IMG/VR virus record: IMGVR_UViG_3300007539_000198
Location: 1-24,778 of that record
Source: a virus
Strand: one strand, 5' to 3'
Length of the DNA stretch: 24,778 bases
Shown here: positions 1 through 6,760 of the stretch, piece after piece
How positions within the stretch are numbered: position 1 is the first letter of the stretch
How the letters are laid out: each line of letters starts with the position of its first letter
Made by a program: the position numbers and the translations under genes
The notes under the pieces: generated by a model
Database searches by the model: none
What the model saw: only the letters and a program-made list of their open reading frames with translations
Told to the model about the DNA's origin: nothing

Positions 1-549
1 TATGATAGTATAGCAATTATTGATAGTGACATTTATATTAGAAATGATATGAATGAATCTATCTTTGATCAAATTGGATCAAATGACTTTGCAGGTGTAC
101 TAGAAAGAGATTTACCCATTACAAAAGAACATAAGAATAAAATTGTAAATTATTCTCGTATGCAATATCAATCTATCCGTAATGTTAATTGGCAATGGAA
201 TGATCGTGGGGCCGCCTTCTATAATATGGGTATGATGGTTATTAACAAATCAATCACTAAATATTTGAATGGTGAAACACCTCAACAATTTTTACGTAGA
301 CCAAACTTTAAACCCTTTATTGATGGTGTAGGTCCATGGCAATGGTCTACAGATCAGACTTTACTTAATGTCTGGGTAAAAGAATCCGGAATGAAAACCA
401 AGAACCTAGACTGGACCTGGAATGCTCTTTATACTGCAATTGACGACTCAAGATTATCAGAAGCAAAGTTCATTCATTTTTATTTAAAAGACAAACTACC
501 CGCCAATGGTGAGAATGTCGAACAACTTAGAGGTATTATAAATGATTAA
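1..549 (+). CDS. NDP-sugar glycosyltransferase, 5' end cut off by the window
   Basis: The reading frame is open from base 1, so the gene begins upstream; the first internal ATG at 49 is unlikely to be the true start. Just before it the frame encodes I-D-S-D-I (D-x-D at bases 22-30), the metal/nucleotide-sugar motif of GT-A fold transferases, preceded by a hydrophobic strand. Further on, N-M-G-M-M-V-I followed by S-T-D-Q-T resembles the acceptor-side region of GT8/GT32-like enzymes. By family knowledge it moves a sugar from an NDP-sugar to an unknown acceptor in the cytoplasm. Its stop overlaps the next start by 8 nt, so it is the first visible member of the glycan operon. The exact GT family is uncertain. 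Confidence 0.7.
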   Translation, partial: YDSIAIIDSDIYIRNDMNESIFDQIGSNDFAGVLERDLPITKEHKNKIVNYSRMQYQSIRNVNWQWNDRGAAFYNMGMMVINKSITKYLNGETPQQFLRRPNFKPFIDGVGPWQWSTDQTLLNVWVKESGMKTKNLDWTWNALYTAIDDSRLSEAKFIHFYLKDKLPANGENVEQLRGIIND

Positions 550-1147
550 ACCCGACCTTACGGCATCAGCAACTAATCTTGAAGAATTTTATGAACAGAT
601 CACTGCAGCTCAACAGGGATCTCATGGTAAAGAATATACAGAACATCATAAGTCCCTTATAGCATGCGCTAATGATCCTGATGTAAATGTTATTAAAGAA
701 TTGGGTGTTTGTCAGGGTGCAACATTTGCTGCACTTATGATGACAAAGCCAAAGAAGCTTATCGGTTATGATATTGCTTCTAGATATATTGATCCCTATA
801 AACATCTATTTGATAAGTATGCTAAAGAACATAACCTTGATTATGAGTTCCATGAAATGAGTAGTCATGACACTAGATCGGTATCTCAGGTTGATATGTT
901 ACACATTGATAGTCTTCATACACCAGCACACCTACAACAAGAACTTCGGATGCATGCACCTAAGGTTAGAAAGTATATTGTATTACATGATACAGCAAAC
1001 TTTAAGGGTTCATCTGGGCTGTTTGTTACTATTGCTAAGTATATTACAGAAATGGAACAACTCTGGAAAGTCCACACACATTACATTCATCGTGTAGGAT
1101 ATACAGTATTGGAACGTGTAAATCGTATTCAACCCGAATGGAAGTAA
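542..1147 (+). CDS. Class I SAM-dependent methyltransferase (Methyltransf_24-like)
   Basis: This is a 201-residue Rossmann-type protein. Motif I is E-L-G-V-C-Q-G-A-T (about residues 53-61), the SAM ribose acidic residue is in G-Y-D (about 75-77), and H-I-D-S-L-H-T (121-127) plus L-H-D-T (148-151) match the D-x-x-H and H-D signatures of the methyltransferase group often linked to glycan or cephalosporin-hydroxylase-like enzymes. It probably methylates a sugar or a small metabolite, given its neighbours. The ATG overlaps the upstream glycosyltransferase by 8 nt and the next gene starts 1 nt after its stop, so co-translation is likely. The substrate cannot be read from the sequence. Confidence 0.75.
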   Translation: MIKPDLTASATNLEEFYEQITAAQQGSHGKEYTEHHKSLIACANDPDVNVIKELGVCQGATFAALMMTKPKKLIGYDIASRYIDPYKHLFDKYAKEHNLDYEFHEMSSHDTRSVSQVDMLHIDSLHTPAHLQQELRMHAPKVRKYIVLHDTANFKGSSGLFVTIAKYITEMEQLWKVHTHYIHRVGYTVLERVNRIQPEWK

Positions 1148-1148
1148 A

Positions 1149-1718
1149 ATGAAACTTTATGAATACAAAGATCATAATGAATATGTAAATGAACAAACTA
1201 GAGCAAATGTAGTAAAGTTACATAAGGTTTGGGTTTCTAAGCAAACTATTATTCTTATCAAATCTTTGGTCAACTATGCATCAAATGTTTTATGTCATGG
1301 TACTCGTAATGGTGCTGAACAAAATTATTTTAAAGAAGAGTATCCTGAAGCTAATATAATTGGTACTGAGATAGCATATACTGCAACACAATTTCCAATG
1401 ACAGTACAACATGACTTTCATGAAGATAGAGAAGAATGGTTTGATAAGTTTGATATTGTCTATAGCAATTCATTTGACCATTCATATGATCCCACAAAAA
1501 GTCTTACGGCCTGGAAAAAACAAATTAATGATTCAGGAAAAATTTTTATTGAACTCATGACAGGCGATGATCAAAAGTCAAAGAGTACAGATCCATTAGA
1601 AATATCAGAAAGTGAATTTGCGGCTTTATGTGTTGAAATTGATTTGAAAATAGAAGGTACGTATAGAACAATAGGTGGTGAAGGTCGTCATTCTATTCTA
1701 TATCAATTGTCAAAATGA
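1149..1718 (+). CDS. Class I SAM-dependent methyltransferase (type 11-like)
   Basis: The protein has 189 residues. V-L-C-H-G-T-R-N-G (about 47-55) is a modified motif I, G-T-E-I (72-75) is the post-motif acidic strand, and F-D-I-V-Y-S-N-S-F-D-H (101-111) is the motif IV strand of type 11 methyltransferases. A short C-terminal strand ends in S-I-L-Y-Q-L. Motif I has C-H-G-T-R-N-G rather than the usual D-x-G-x-G-x-G, so SAM binding is plausible but divergent. It sits between another methyltransferase and the GT25-like trio, which suggests methylation of a sugar or nucleotide-linked sugar. It overlaps the next gene in an ATGA junction. Confidence 0.65.
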   Translation: MKLYEYKDHNEYVNEQTRANVVKLHKVWVSKQTIILIKSLVNYASNVLCHGTRNGAEQNYFKEEYPEANIIGTEIAYTATQFPMTVQHDFHEDREEWFDKFDIVYSNSFDHSYDPTKSLTAWKKQINDSGKIFIELMTGDDQKSKSTDPLEISESEFAALCVEIDLKIEGTYRTIGGEGRHSILYQLSK

Positions 1719-2401
1719 AAGTCCAAATAATCTATATTGACACTGAGAAGTCAAAGAAGCAGGCCCAGACTTCTTTAAAGTCATTTAAGATGTATGGCTG
1801 GGATGCTGAGTTATATGAAGGCATCACTCCATCTACTTTAGATGAAAATGACTTTCCCTATAAAGACCTAAAGGATGGTAGATTAGAAGCCTTTAAGTAT
1901 AATGAGCCACATAAGTATCCCATAAAGAAAAGTTGTCTATTTAATAATTTAAAATTTGCTGAGAGAGTTATAGAAGCAAATGAACCAATGGTGTTTGCTG
2001 AACATGACTCTCTTTGTATTAGTAAACCCGAAGAATATTTCTTTACTGATTATTTGTTTTTATCTTTTGAGTATGCCTTTAGTCCCCCAACTGCATTGGC
2101 CAAAGAACCCTTTCTAAGTTATAAAACACCTTTTGGTATTGGTATATCCGATTTTCCTGATGATTATCCGTTGCGTTACTATAGAGATACATTATATAAT
2201 AATCATATTATGAGTCCAGGCACAGCATGTTATGCTTTATCTCCAACAGGCGCCAGAAAGATATTGGCCACGGCAGAACGTAATGGTTTGGAGCAATCTG
2301 ATTTTATTTACAATTCATATAATGTTTCAATGCAATATGTCAATCCAAGCCCCGTCAGATATCAAAAAGAAAACCTCAATACATCACATGTGATAATATG
2401 A
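1715..2401 (+). CDS. GT25-like glycosyltransferase, first of three tandem paralogues
   Basis: The 228-residue protein aligns by eye with the two genes that follow. It has an N-terminal M-K-V-Q-I-I-Y-I-D strand, a helix, then M-V-F-A-E-H-D-S (about 92-99), where E-H-D takes the place of the E-D-D or D-x-D motif of LPS GT25 enzymes, and later G-T-A-C-Y-A-L-S-P-T-G-A, the closing motif shared with its neighbours. The S-H-x-x-L-W-K motif of the other two is degenerate here (S-C-L-F-N-N-L-K), so its acceptor or activity may differ. It starts on an ATGA overlap. It probably transfers a hexose or similar sugar; the acceptor is unknown. Confidence 0.65.
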   Translation: MKVQIIYIDTEKSKKQAQTSLKSFKMYGWDAELYEGITPSTLDENDFPYKDLKDGRLEAFKYNEPHKYPIKKSCLFNNLKFAERVIEANEPMVFAEHDSLCISKPEEYFFTDYLFLSFEYAFSPPTALAKEPFLSYKTPFGIGISDFPDDYPLRYYRDTLYNNHIMSPGTACYALSPTGARKILATAERNGLEQSDFIYNSYNVSMQYVNPSPVRYQKENLNTSHVII

Positions 2402-3090
2402 AAACATATGCCATAGTCATAAAGGATTCTGAAGTATCAGAATTTGGTTATACTAACCTTTTAAACAGTTCTCAAAAGGTTAAAAACAATTTTGAAGTAA
2501 ATCGATTTGATGCTATAGTACCTAAAGAAGTCGACAAACTTCTTATGATATATGGATTAAAATGGAATTATCCATGGAGTGGTGAAATTATAGACATGCA
2601 ATCTGGTTTGCTTAAAAGAGCATATACCACTGCAAATCCTAAAGCAAGAATAGCGTGTGCACTTAGCCACTATACATTATGGAAAAAAGCTTCTATGATT
2701 GACGAACCTATTCTTATTATGGAGCATGATGCATATTTTCAAAATAAAATAGATTTTGATCCCAGTGAATGTAAGGGCAACATAATTGGAATTAATAATC
2801 CTTTGGGGTGTACTCGCAGGGCCAATCTTTATTATGAATCAATTTTATCTAAGCAAGACAAATTTCAATTAGCACCTTATATTGATGACAAGCAAATACC
2901 TCAAGGCTTGGCTGGAAATTCGTCATATATAATTAACAGAAAAGGTGCAGAAGATATGTTAAAATTAGTTGACGTATATGGTCTGTGGCCCAATGATGCT
3001 TTAATGTGTCGGCAACTAGTGCAGGGTTTATATGTCACTAGAAAATTTTATACTCATATTCAAAATCTAAAGAGCACCACAACGCTATGA
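2398..3090 (+). CDS. GT25-like glycosyltransferase, second of three tandem paralogues
   Basis: The 230-residue protein shows the clearest GT25-type features of the trio: A-C-A-L-S-H-Y-T-L-W-K (about 86-96) and I-L-I-M-E-H-D-A (105-112), matching the G-C-x-x-S-H...L-E-D-D signature of LPS biosynthesis glycosyltransferase family 25, then G-N-S-S-Y-I-I-N-R-K-G-A in the second half. N-terminal strand M-K-T-Y-A-I-V-I-K-D is typical. It overlaps both neighbours by 4 nt (ATGA). By family knowledge it is a cytoplasmic sugar transferase; donor and acceptor are unknown. Confidence 0.75.
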   Translation: MKTYAIVIKDSEVSEFGYTNLLNSSQKVKNNFEVNRFDAIVPKEVDKLLMIYGLKWNYPWSGEIIDMQSGLLKRAYTTANPKARIACALSHYTLWKKASMIDEPILIMEHDAYFQNKIDFDPSECKGNIIGINNPLGCTRRANLYYESILSKQDKFQLAPYIDDKQIPQGLAGNSSYIINRKGAEDMLKLVDVYGLWPNDALMCRQLVQGLYVTRKFYTHIQNLKSTTTL

Positions 3091-3740
3091 AAAACTACGT
3101 AATTACAATTATGGATAATCCCAATTCTGTAGAGGTGGCCGAAAGATGTATTTCTTCGGGACAGCGTTTTGGTATGCCCATAGAAAAGTTTGAAGCCGTA
3201 ACTCCCAAATCTGATTTAACAAACCTAATGGCAAAGGAAAAAATAAAAAAAGAAGGTTTTGAAGAGCGTTGGTCACGTATGCCAGAATGTATGTCAGCAT
3301 TTATGTCACACTATAGTTTGTGGAAAAAATCTGTAGAATTAAATGAAGAGATTACCATATTTGAACATGATGCTGTTATTATGGATCCTATACCATACAT
3401 AAATGATTATAGAGGTTGTATCTCTTTTGGTAGACCTTCTTATGGTAGGTATAACAATCCTCCCAATCTTGGAGTCAATAGTTTAATTTCTAAACCCTAC
3501 TTTCCGGGAGCTCATGCATATAGAGTCAAACCTAACATAGCACAATTGCTTATTGACGAAGCAAAGTATCATGCTCGTCCTACTGATGTATTTTTAAATG
3601 TAAACACCTTTCCATTTTTAGAAGAATATTATCCATGGCCCGTTGAAGCACATGATTCCTTTACAACTATACAAAATGAAAATGGAATTCAAGCCAAACA
3701 TAATTATGTAAAATTAAAAGATAAGTATGAGATTATTTGA
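3087..3740 (+). CDS. GT25-like glycosyltransferase, third of three tandem paralogues
   Basis: The protein has 217 residues. S-A-F-M-S-H-Y-S-L-W-K (about 70-80) and I-T-I-F-E-H-D-A-V (89-97) match the same spacing as the preceding gene, and G-A-H-A-Y-R-V-K-P-N-I-A supplies the later shared motif. The N terminus M-K-N-Y-V-I-T-I-M-D is nearly the same type as gene two. Similar order, length and 4-nt junctions in all three genes point to tandem duplication and divergence. It ends 1 nt inside the start of the following methyltransferase. Confidence 0.75.
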   Translation: MKNYVITIMDNPNSVEVAERCISSGQRFGMPIEKFEAVTPKSDLTNLMAKEKIKKEGFEERWSRMPECMSAFMSHYSLWKKSVELNEEITIFEHDAVIMDPIPYINDYRGCISFGRPSYGRYNNPPNLGVNSLISKPYFPGAHAYRVKPNIAQLLIDEAKYHARPTDVFLNVNTFPFLEEYYPWPVEAHDSFTTIQNENGIQAKHNYVKLKDKYEII

Positions 3741-4378
3741 TGTTGATACCAAAACAAATTGAAACCTACCTTGATGTGCCGGGATTTAATAATCCCAAAC
3801 ACTTAGATGCACTAGCAGAAACCGCAAGTAGCATTCAACCCGGATCGAGAGTATTAGAAATAGGACCTGCATTTGGTTGCTCTACTTGGGTCTTAATGAC
3901 CAATCTACAAAAGGGGGTTGAGTTACATACATGTGATACATTTGGTATGAACCACCCAGCTCTTAAACAAAGACATTATAATGGTGTTATGGCAAAGCAT
4001 GGGCACAATTCAGCCATATCATATGCTATGAATCTTTACCTCGAAAAAGATCACAGAACATTGTTTAATCATAATGTCAATCAACATCCAAGGCGTTATG
4101 AAGTACTTAAAGAAATTCATGCATATCCCAGCTTGGAATTATTGGCTAAAGATACTAATTGGGATATGGTCTACATTGATGGTCTACACTCATATGAAAA
4201 TGTATCTGCAGAATTAAACTTTTTAAAGGATGTACCACTTCTATGCGGAGACGACTATCATCCAGCACATCCTGGTACCATGCAGGCTATTGATGAATTT
4301 GTTGTCAAGAAAAAATTAAAATTAGAGCATCACGATTTTGATACTGGTTCAGGATTTTGGAAGATTGATAATGCATAA
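3740..4378 (+). CDS. Class I SAM-dependent methyltransferase (Methyltransf_24-like)
   Basis: I chose the ATG at 3740, which overlaps the previous stop as TGATG, over the in-frame TTG one codon earlier. The 212-residue protein has motif I V-L-E-I-G-P-A-F-G (38-46), then C-D-T-F, and a strong W-D-M-V-Y-I-D-G-L-H-S-Y motif followed by G-D-D-Y, the typical metal/acceptor region of Methyltransf_24 enzymes. It is longer and more canonical than the other two methyltransferases in the operon and belongs to the same broad group as the gene at 542. Its stop overlaps the next gene by 8 nt. The substrate is unknown; a sugar hydroxyl is a reasonable inference. Confidence 0.75.
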   Translation: MLIPKQIETYLDVPGFNNPKHLDALAETASSIQPGSRVLEIGPAFGCSTWVLMTNLQKGVELHTCDTFGMNHPALKQRHYNGVMAKHGHNSAISYAMNLYLEKDHRTLFNHNVNQHPRRYEVLKEIHAYPSLELLAKDTNWDMVYIDGLHSYENVSAELNFLKDVPLLCGDDYHPAHPGTMQAIDEFVVKKKLKLEHHDFDTGSGFWKIDNA

Positions 4379-4982
4379 AAAATTATTCATAACAGGATGT
4401 GATAAGAAAACAAGATGGATGTTACCTTGGTTTGAACAAAACTTTAGGAAACATAATCCCGATGCTTTGTTACATGTATATGATTTTGATAAAGAATTTT
4501 TATCCGAAAGTCATTGGTTTAAAAAACCAGCTGCTATGTTGGATGCAGCACGGCGTGCTCATAAGGTTTGTTGGCTCGATACAGATTGTCAGGTTAAGGA
4601 TAATATAGAAAATATATTTGAATATACTTTACCAAATAAATTATGCATGGTAGAAGATGTTCCGTGGTCTACGCGTAGAGGTGAAACTTGGCACAACTCA
4701 GGAGTAGTTGCATTTCAAAACAGGCCTACGATACTACGAGAATGGGTAAATCAGATAAAGAATGTAACAGATACAACCAATCCTATGTTTGGAGATCAGG
4801 ATGTACTTCATGATATTCTCAGACAGGAAATGAATAGGCTGATATATATTAGAGATCTTCCAAGAAAATTTAACACACTCAGATTAGATTTGCTTGATAA
4901 GTCTGCTCCCGAAAAAATTAGTATCATGCACTGGACTGGTGCAAAAGGTAAAGAATATATTAGAGAAATGATTAATGTCTAG
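4371..4982 (+). CDS. NDP-sugar glycosyltransferase with D-T-D motif
   Basis: The ATG at 4371 gives a natural start (M-H-K-K-L-F-I-T-G) and an 8-nt overlap with the upstream gene; a TTG 33 nt upstream only adds frame-shadow residues. The 203-residue protein has V-C-W-L-D-T-D-C (about 66-73), a classic D-x-D motif, followed by H-N-S-G-V-V-A-F (108-115) and G-D-Q-D-V-L (141-146), the acceptor and catalytic-side motifs of GT8/GT32-like NDP-sugar transferases. It resembles the truncated gene at the start of the window in layout, so the cassette has transferases of two folds or families. Acceptor unknown. Confidence 0.75.
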   Translation: MHKKLFITGCDKKTRWMLPWFEQNFRKHNPDALLHVYDFDKEFLSESHWFKKPAAMLDAARRAHKVCWLDTDCQVKDNIENIFEYTLPNKLCMVEDVPWSTRRGETWHNSGVVAFQNRPTILREWVNQIKNVTDTTNPMFGDQDVLHDILRQEMNRLIYIRDLPRKFNTLRLDLLDKSAPEKISIMHWTGAKGKEYIREMINV

Positions 4983-5571
4983 AGTTGCTCATATTATCGG
5001 TAATGGTGATAACCATTTTTTATATAAACCCGCTAAGGGTATTAAGATTACTTGTAATCTACCACCACAGGAAATTGCAAACACATATGCAAGCTGCATT
5101 GTTGATTTTAAAATGTGCCATGCCCTCACTGAAGGTTCTGTGCAGATTCCTGGAAATTGGGTTATGGGATATAGACCCAAGATTTGGTATGAACAAAACC
5201 GTGGAAACTTTAAGATGAGGTTTGGTCATAAGATCAGAGAATTCTATACTGTATTGCCTGAATATGCGGGTAACTATACAAATCTTAATTGTGGCCATTT
5301 CGCCGCGCACTATACAGCAAACAAACTGAGAGCCGACGAAATACATCTATACGGCTTCGATTCTTTGTTTGATATGAATTTAAGAAGTACCACCGATTTT
5401 ATAATTAATTCAGATCGTGGAGCTACTAATAACGTGAGACTTAATGATCGTTGGCGTCCTATCTGGAAAAGCATCTTTGAAGAATTTAATAACACTCAAT
5501 GGGTGCTACACCATAATCATCCCAACCTTAAATTTCCAAAAGGTGATAATGTAGAAATAAAAGTACATTGA
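4975..5571 (+). CDS. Rossmann-type protein, sialyltransferase/DUF115-like
   Basis: The 198-residue protein opens with a nucleotide-binding-like strand and turn (A-H-I-I-G-N-G-D-N, 5-13). Later N-C-G-H-F-A-A-H-Y (105-113) and A-D-E-I-H-L-Y-G-F-D-S (120-130) resemble the N-S-G...A...A-x-x-x-G...E-I-x-L-x-G-x-D core of GT42 sialyltransferases and DUF115/MptE-like proteins. It is the last gene of the glycan operon, overlapping the previous one by 8 nt. Transfer of a sialic-acid-like or other acidic sugar is possible but only an inference; no family is certain. Confidence 0.55.
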   Translation: MSRVAHIIGNGDNHFLYKPAKGIKITCNLPPQEIANTYASCIVDFKMCHALTEGSVQIPGNWVMGYRPKIWYEQNRGNFKMRFGHKIREFYTVLPEYAGNYTNLNCGHFAAHYTANKLRADEIHLYGFDSLFDMNLRSTTDFIINSDRGATNNVRLNDRWRPIWKSIFEEFNNTQWVLHHNHPNLKFPKGDNVEIKVH

Positions 5572-5576
5572 CCCCG

Positions 5577-5614
5577 TTGACATTTGATTTCAGATGAACT
5601 ATATTAATAATATA
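5577..5614 (+). promoter_or_regulatory. Sigma70-type early promoter with -10 dyad
   Basis: TTGACA at 5577-5582 is followed after exactly 17 bp by TATATT at 5600-5605. The -10 is the left arm of a perfect inverted repeat, TATATT-AAT-AATATA (5600-5614). The -35 is preceded by CCCCG, as at other promoters in this window. The predicted start lies just past the dyad, leaving a leader of under 20 nt before the ATG at 5628. Confidence 0.85.
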
Positions 5615-5627
5615 GAAGGAGAATCAA

Positions 5628-5792
5628 ATGAAAACTTTTCAAATCATCATCTCAGAAGAACAACTATCTCAATTACAATCTGCTTTAGCAGCAGATATCT
5701 TCTATACAGAAGAAGGTAATTATCTTATCGGTATGATCCAGGATGTTCTAGATCAAAAAGAAGAAGATATCATCAACGATTTTACATCTTAG
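5628..5792 (+). CDS. Small protein of unknown function (54 aa)
   Basis: A 54-codon frame starts at an ATG placed 6 nt after AGGAG and directly downstream of a strong promoter, so it is very likely translated. The product begins M-K-T-F-Q-I-I-I-S-E-E-Q-L and is acidic with no cysteine or membrane segment. The N-terminal strand followed by amphipathic helices is typical of tiny early phage proteins. It is the first gene of an early operon leading to the SprT-like gene, 9 nt downstream. I recognise no family. Confidence 0.75.
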   Translation: MKTFQIIISEEQLSQLQSALAADIFYTEEGNYLIGMIQDVLDQKEEDIINDFTS

Positions 5793-5801
5793 GATAATAA
5801 A

Positions 5802-6236
5802 TTGTTAGTCTTAGAATTCCAAACCAAAACAGCAAAGTATCGGCAGAAGGCTATTCAGCAGGCTGTCGATTTTGCTTTCTGTGAACTTATGCCTCGGATT
5901 AGAAAGCCGATTTATATAAATATTCGTACGATACGTAAGTTAGCAGAAAAGCAAGGAGTTTACGGCGACTGTATGGATGAAGGAGATCGTGAGTTTACGA
6001 TCCGCATCGATGTATCTCTTCCCCTAGATGAAATGATATCAACAATTCTCCATGAGATGGTTCATGTGTGGCAATACGTCTCTAAGCGTATGGTTCAGAA
6101 TTGGGTGCATGAGGTACGATTTGCAAAGCAGGTATATAGTTCTGATATGCCATATGATGATCGCCCCTGGGAAATAGAAGCGCATCGTATAGAGAAAGAA
6201 TTAAAGGAAAAATGGGATGGACTTAGACGGTATTGA
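5802..6236 (+). CDS. SprT-like zinc metalloprotease
   Basis: The 144-residue protein contains L-H-E-M-V-H-V-W-Q, an H-E-x-x-H zinc site at residues 84-88, in the helix after I-S-T-I. Downstream P-W-E-I-E-A-H (122-128) provides an acidic or His third ligand, as in SprT-type domains. The C-terminal zinc ribbon of cellular SprT proteins is absent. SprT/Spartan enzymes cleave proteins crosslinked to DNA; a similar role in phage replication is inference. There is no ATG near the 5' end; the TTG at 5802, 7 nt after AGGA, gives the full domain and is the probable start. Confidence 0.75.
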   Translation: MLVLEFQTKTAKYRQKAIQQAVDFAFCELMPRIRKPIYINIRTIRKLAEKQGVYGDCMDEGDREFTIRIDVSLPLDEMISTILHEMVHVWQYVSKRMVQNWVHEVRFAKQVYSSDMPYDDRPWEIEAHRIEKELKEKWDGLRRY

Positions 6237-6510
6237 AAAAGCATGTATTGATATATGCGATGACAATCCTAATATGCTTATACCATGGTATTTAATGGCA
6301 GCCTATGCTTATTATGTTGAAGATGATCCAATATTGAGTGATAATAGGTTTGATCAAATGGCAAAACGTATTTTGCATGTTTGGAATGATATAACACATA
6401 TGCATAAAGAGTGTCTCACTCAAGATATGTTAAAGGCAGGAACATTTATTGGAGAATACCCTTCACGAATTAAAGGAGCATTGAATGAACTCAGACACTC
6501 CTATCGATGA
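6217..6510 (+). CDS. Small protein resembling NAD-dependent DNA ligase domain Ia
   Basis: The 97-residue protein has Y-A-Y-Y-V-E-D-D-P-I-L-S-D-N-R-F-D (about 30-46), which matches the Y-Y...D-x-P-x-I-S-D-x-x-Y-D signature of the N-terminal Ia domain of LigA, the part that binds the nicotinamide mononucleotide half of NAD. None of the adenylation, OB, zinc-finger or BRCT domains are present, so it is not a ligase by itself. The start overlaps the upstream gene by 20 nt. It may bind NAD or only retain the fold; the match is by eye. Confidence 0.6.
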   Translation: MDLDGIEKACIDICDDNPNMLIPWYLMAAYAYYVEDDPILSDNRFDQMAKRILHVWNDITHMHKECLTQDMLKAGTFIGEYPSRIKGALNELRHSYR

Positions 6511-6658
6511 TCCCTTTGATGGGATTGATTTGAATAACTTAGATGGATGGATTAGATATGACAGTAGTGGAATGCGCAAGAAGGATAATGGAGAAGGATT
6601 GGGAGGGGATCAAGGAGATCGACGTCAAAACTCTTGGGTACGCCTTGGTGATGGTTGA
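6485..6658 (+). CDS. Small acidic protein (57 aa), overlapped by another frame
   Basis: The ATG lies 6 nt after AAGGAG (6473-6478), a strong ribosome binding site, inside the end of the preceding gene. The product begins M-N-S-D-T-P-I-D-D-P-F-D, is acidic in its first half, and turns Gly/Asp/Arg-rich later. From 6558 it shares its DNA with another protein-like frame. No family is recognised. The strong RBS supports the start; the second half may be real dual coding or a sign that one of the two frames is spurious. Confidence 0.55.
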   Translation: MNSDTPIDDPFDGIDLNNLDGWIRYDSSGMRKKDNGEGLGGDQGDRRQNSWVRLGDG

Positions 6659-6695
6659 CGCTGTAAAAAAAGTTAAAAAAAGTGATTTAATTTGA
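6558..6695 (+). CDS. Small protein in an alternative overlapping frame (45 aa)
   Basis: This frame overlaps the 57-aa gene by 101 nt and gives a plausible amphipathic protein, starting M-T-V-V-E-C-A-R-R-I-M-E-K-D-W and ending in a Lys-rich tail (K-K-V-K-K-S-D). An in-frame ATG at 6543 could extend it by five residues. No clear ribosome binding site is seen, so translation would depend on coupling to the overlapping gene. It ends 9 nt before the next promoter. Function unknown. Confidence 0.4.
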   Translation: MTVVECARRIMEKDWEGIKEIDVKTLGYALVMVDAVKKVKKSDLI

Positions 6696-6704
6696 AAATA
6701 ACCG

Positions 6705-6742
6705 TTGACATTTCTGGATAGATGCCCTATATTATTAATATA
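6705..6742 (+). promoter_or_regulatory. Sigma70-type early promoter with -10 dyad
   Basis: TTGACA (6705-6710) and TATATT (6728-6733) are separated by 17 bp. The -10 is again the left arm of a perfect dyad, TATATT-ATT-AATATA (6728-6742), the exact reverse complement of the 15-mer at 5600. The -35 is preceded by ACCG. AAGGAG and the ATG at 6761 follow at once, so the leader is very short. Confidence 0.85.
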
Positions 6743-6760
6743 GGATGAAGGAGAAATAAA

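Noticed and set aside
5915-5922. Perfect TATAAATA on the + strand
   Set aside because: It lies inside the SprT-like gene with no start codon suitably placed downstream; expected by chance in AT-rich DNA.
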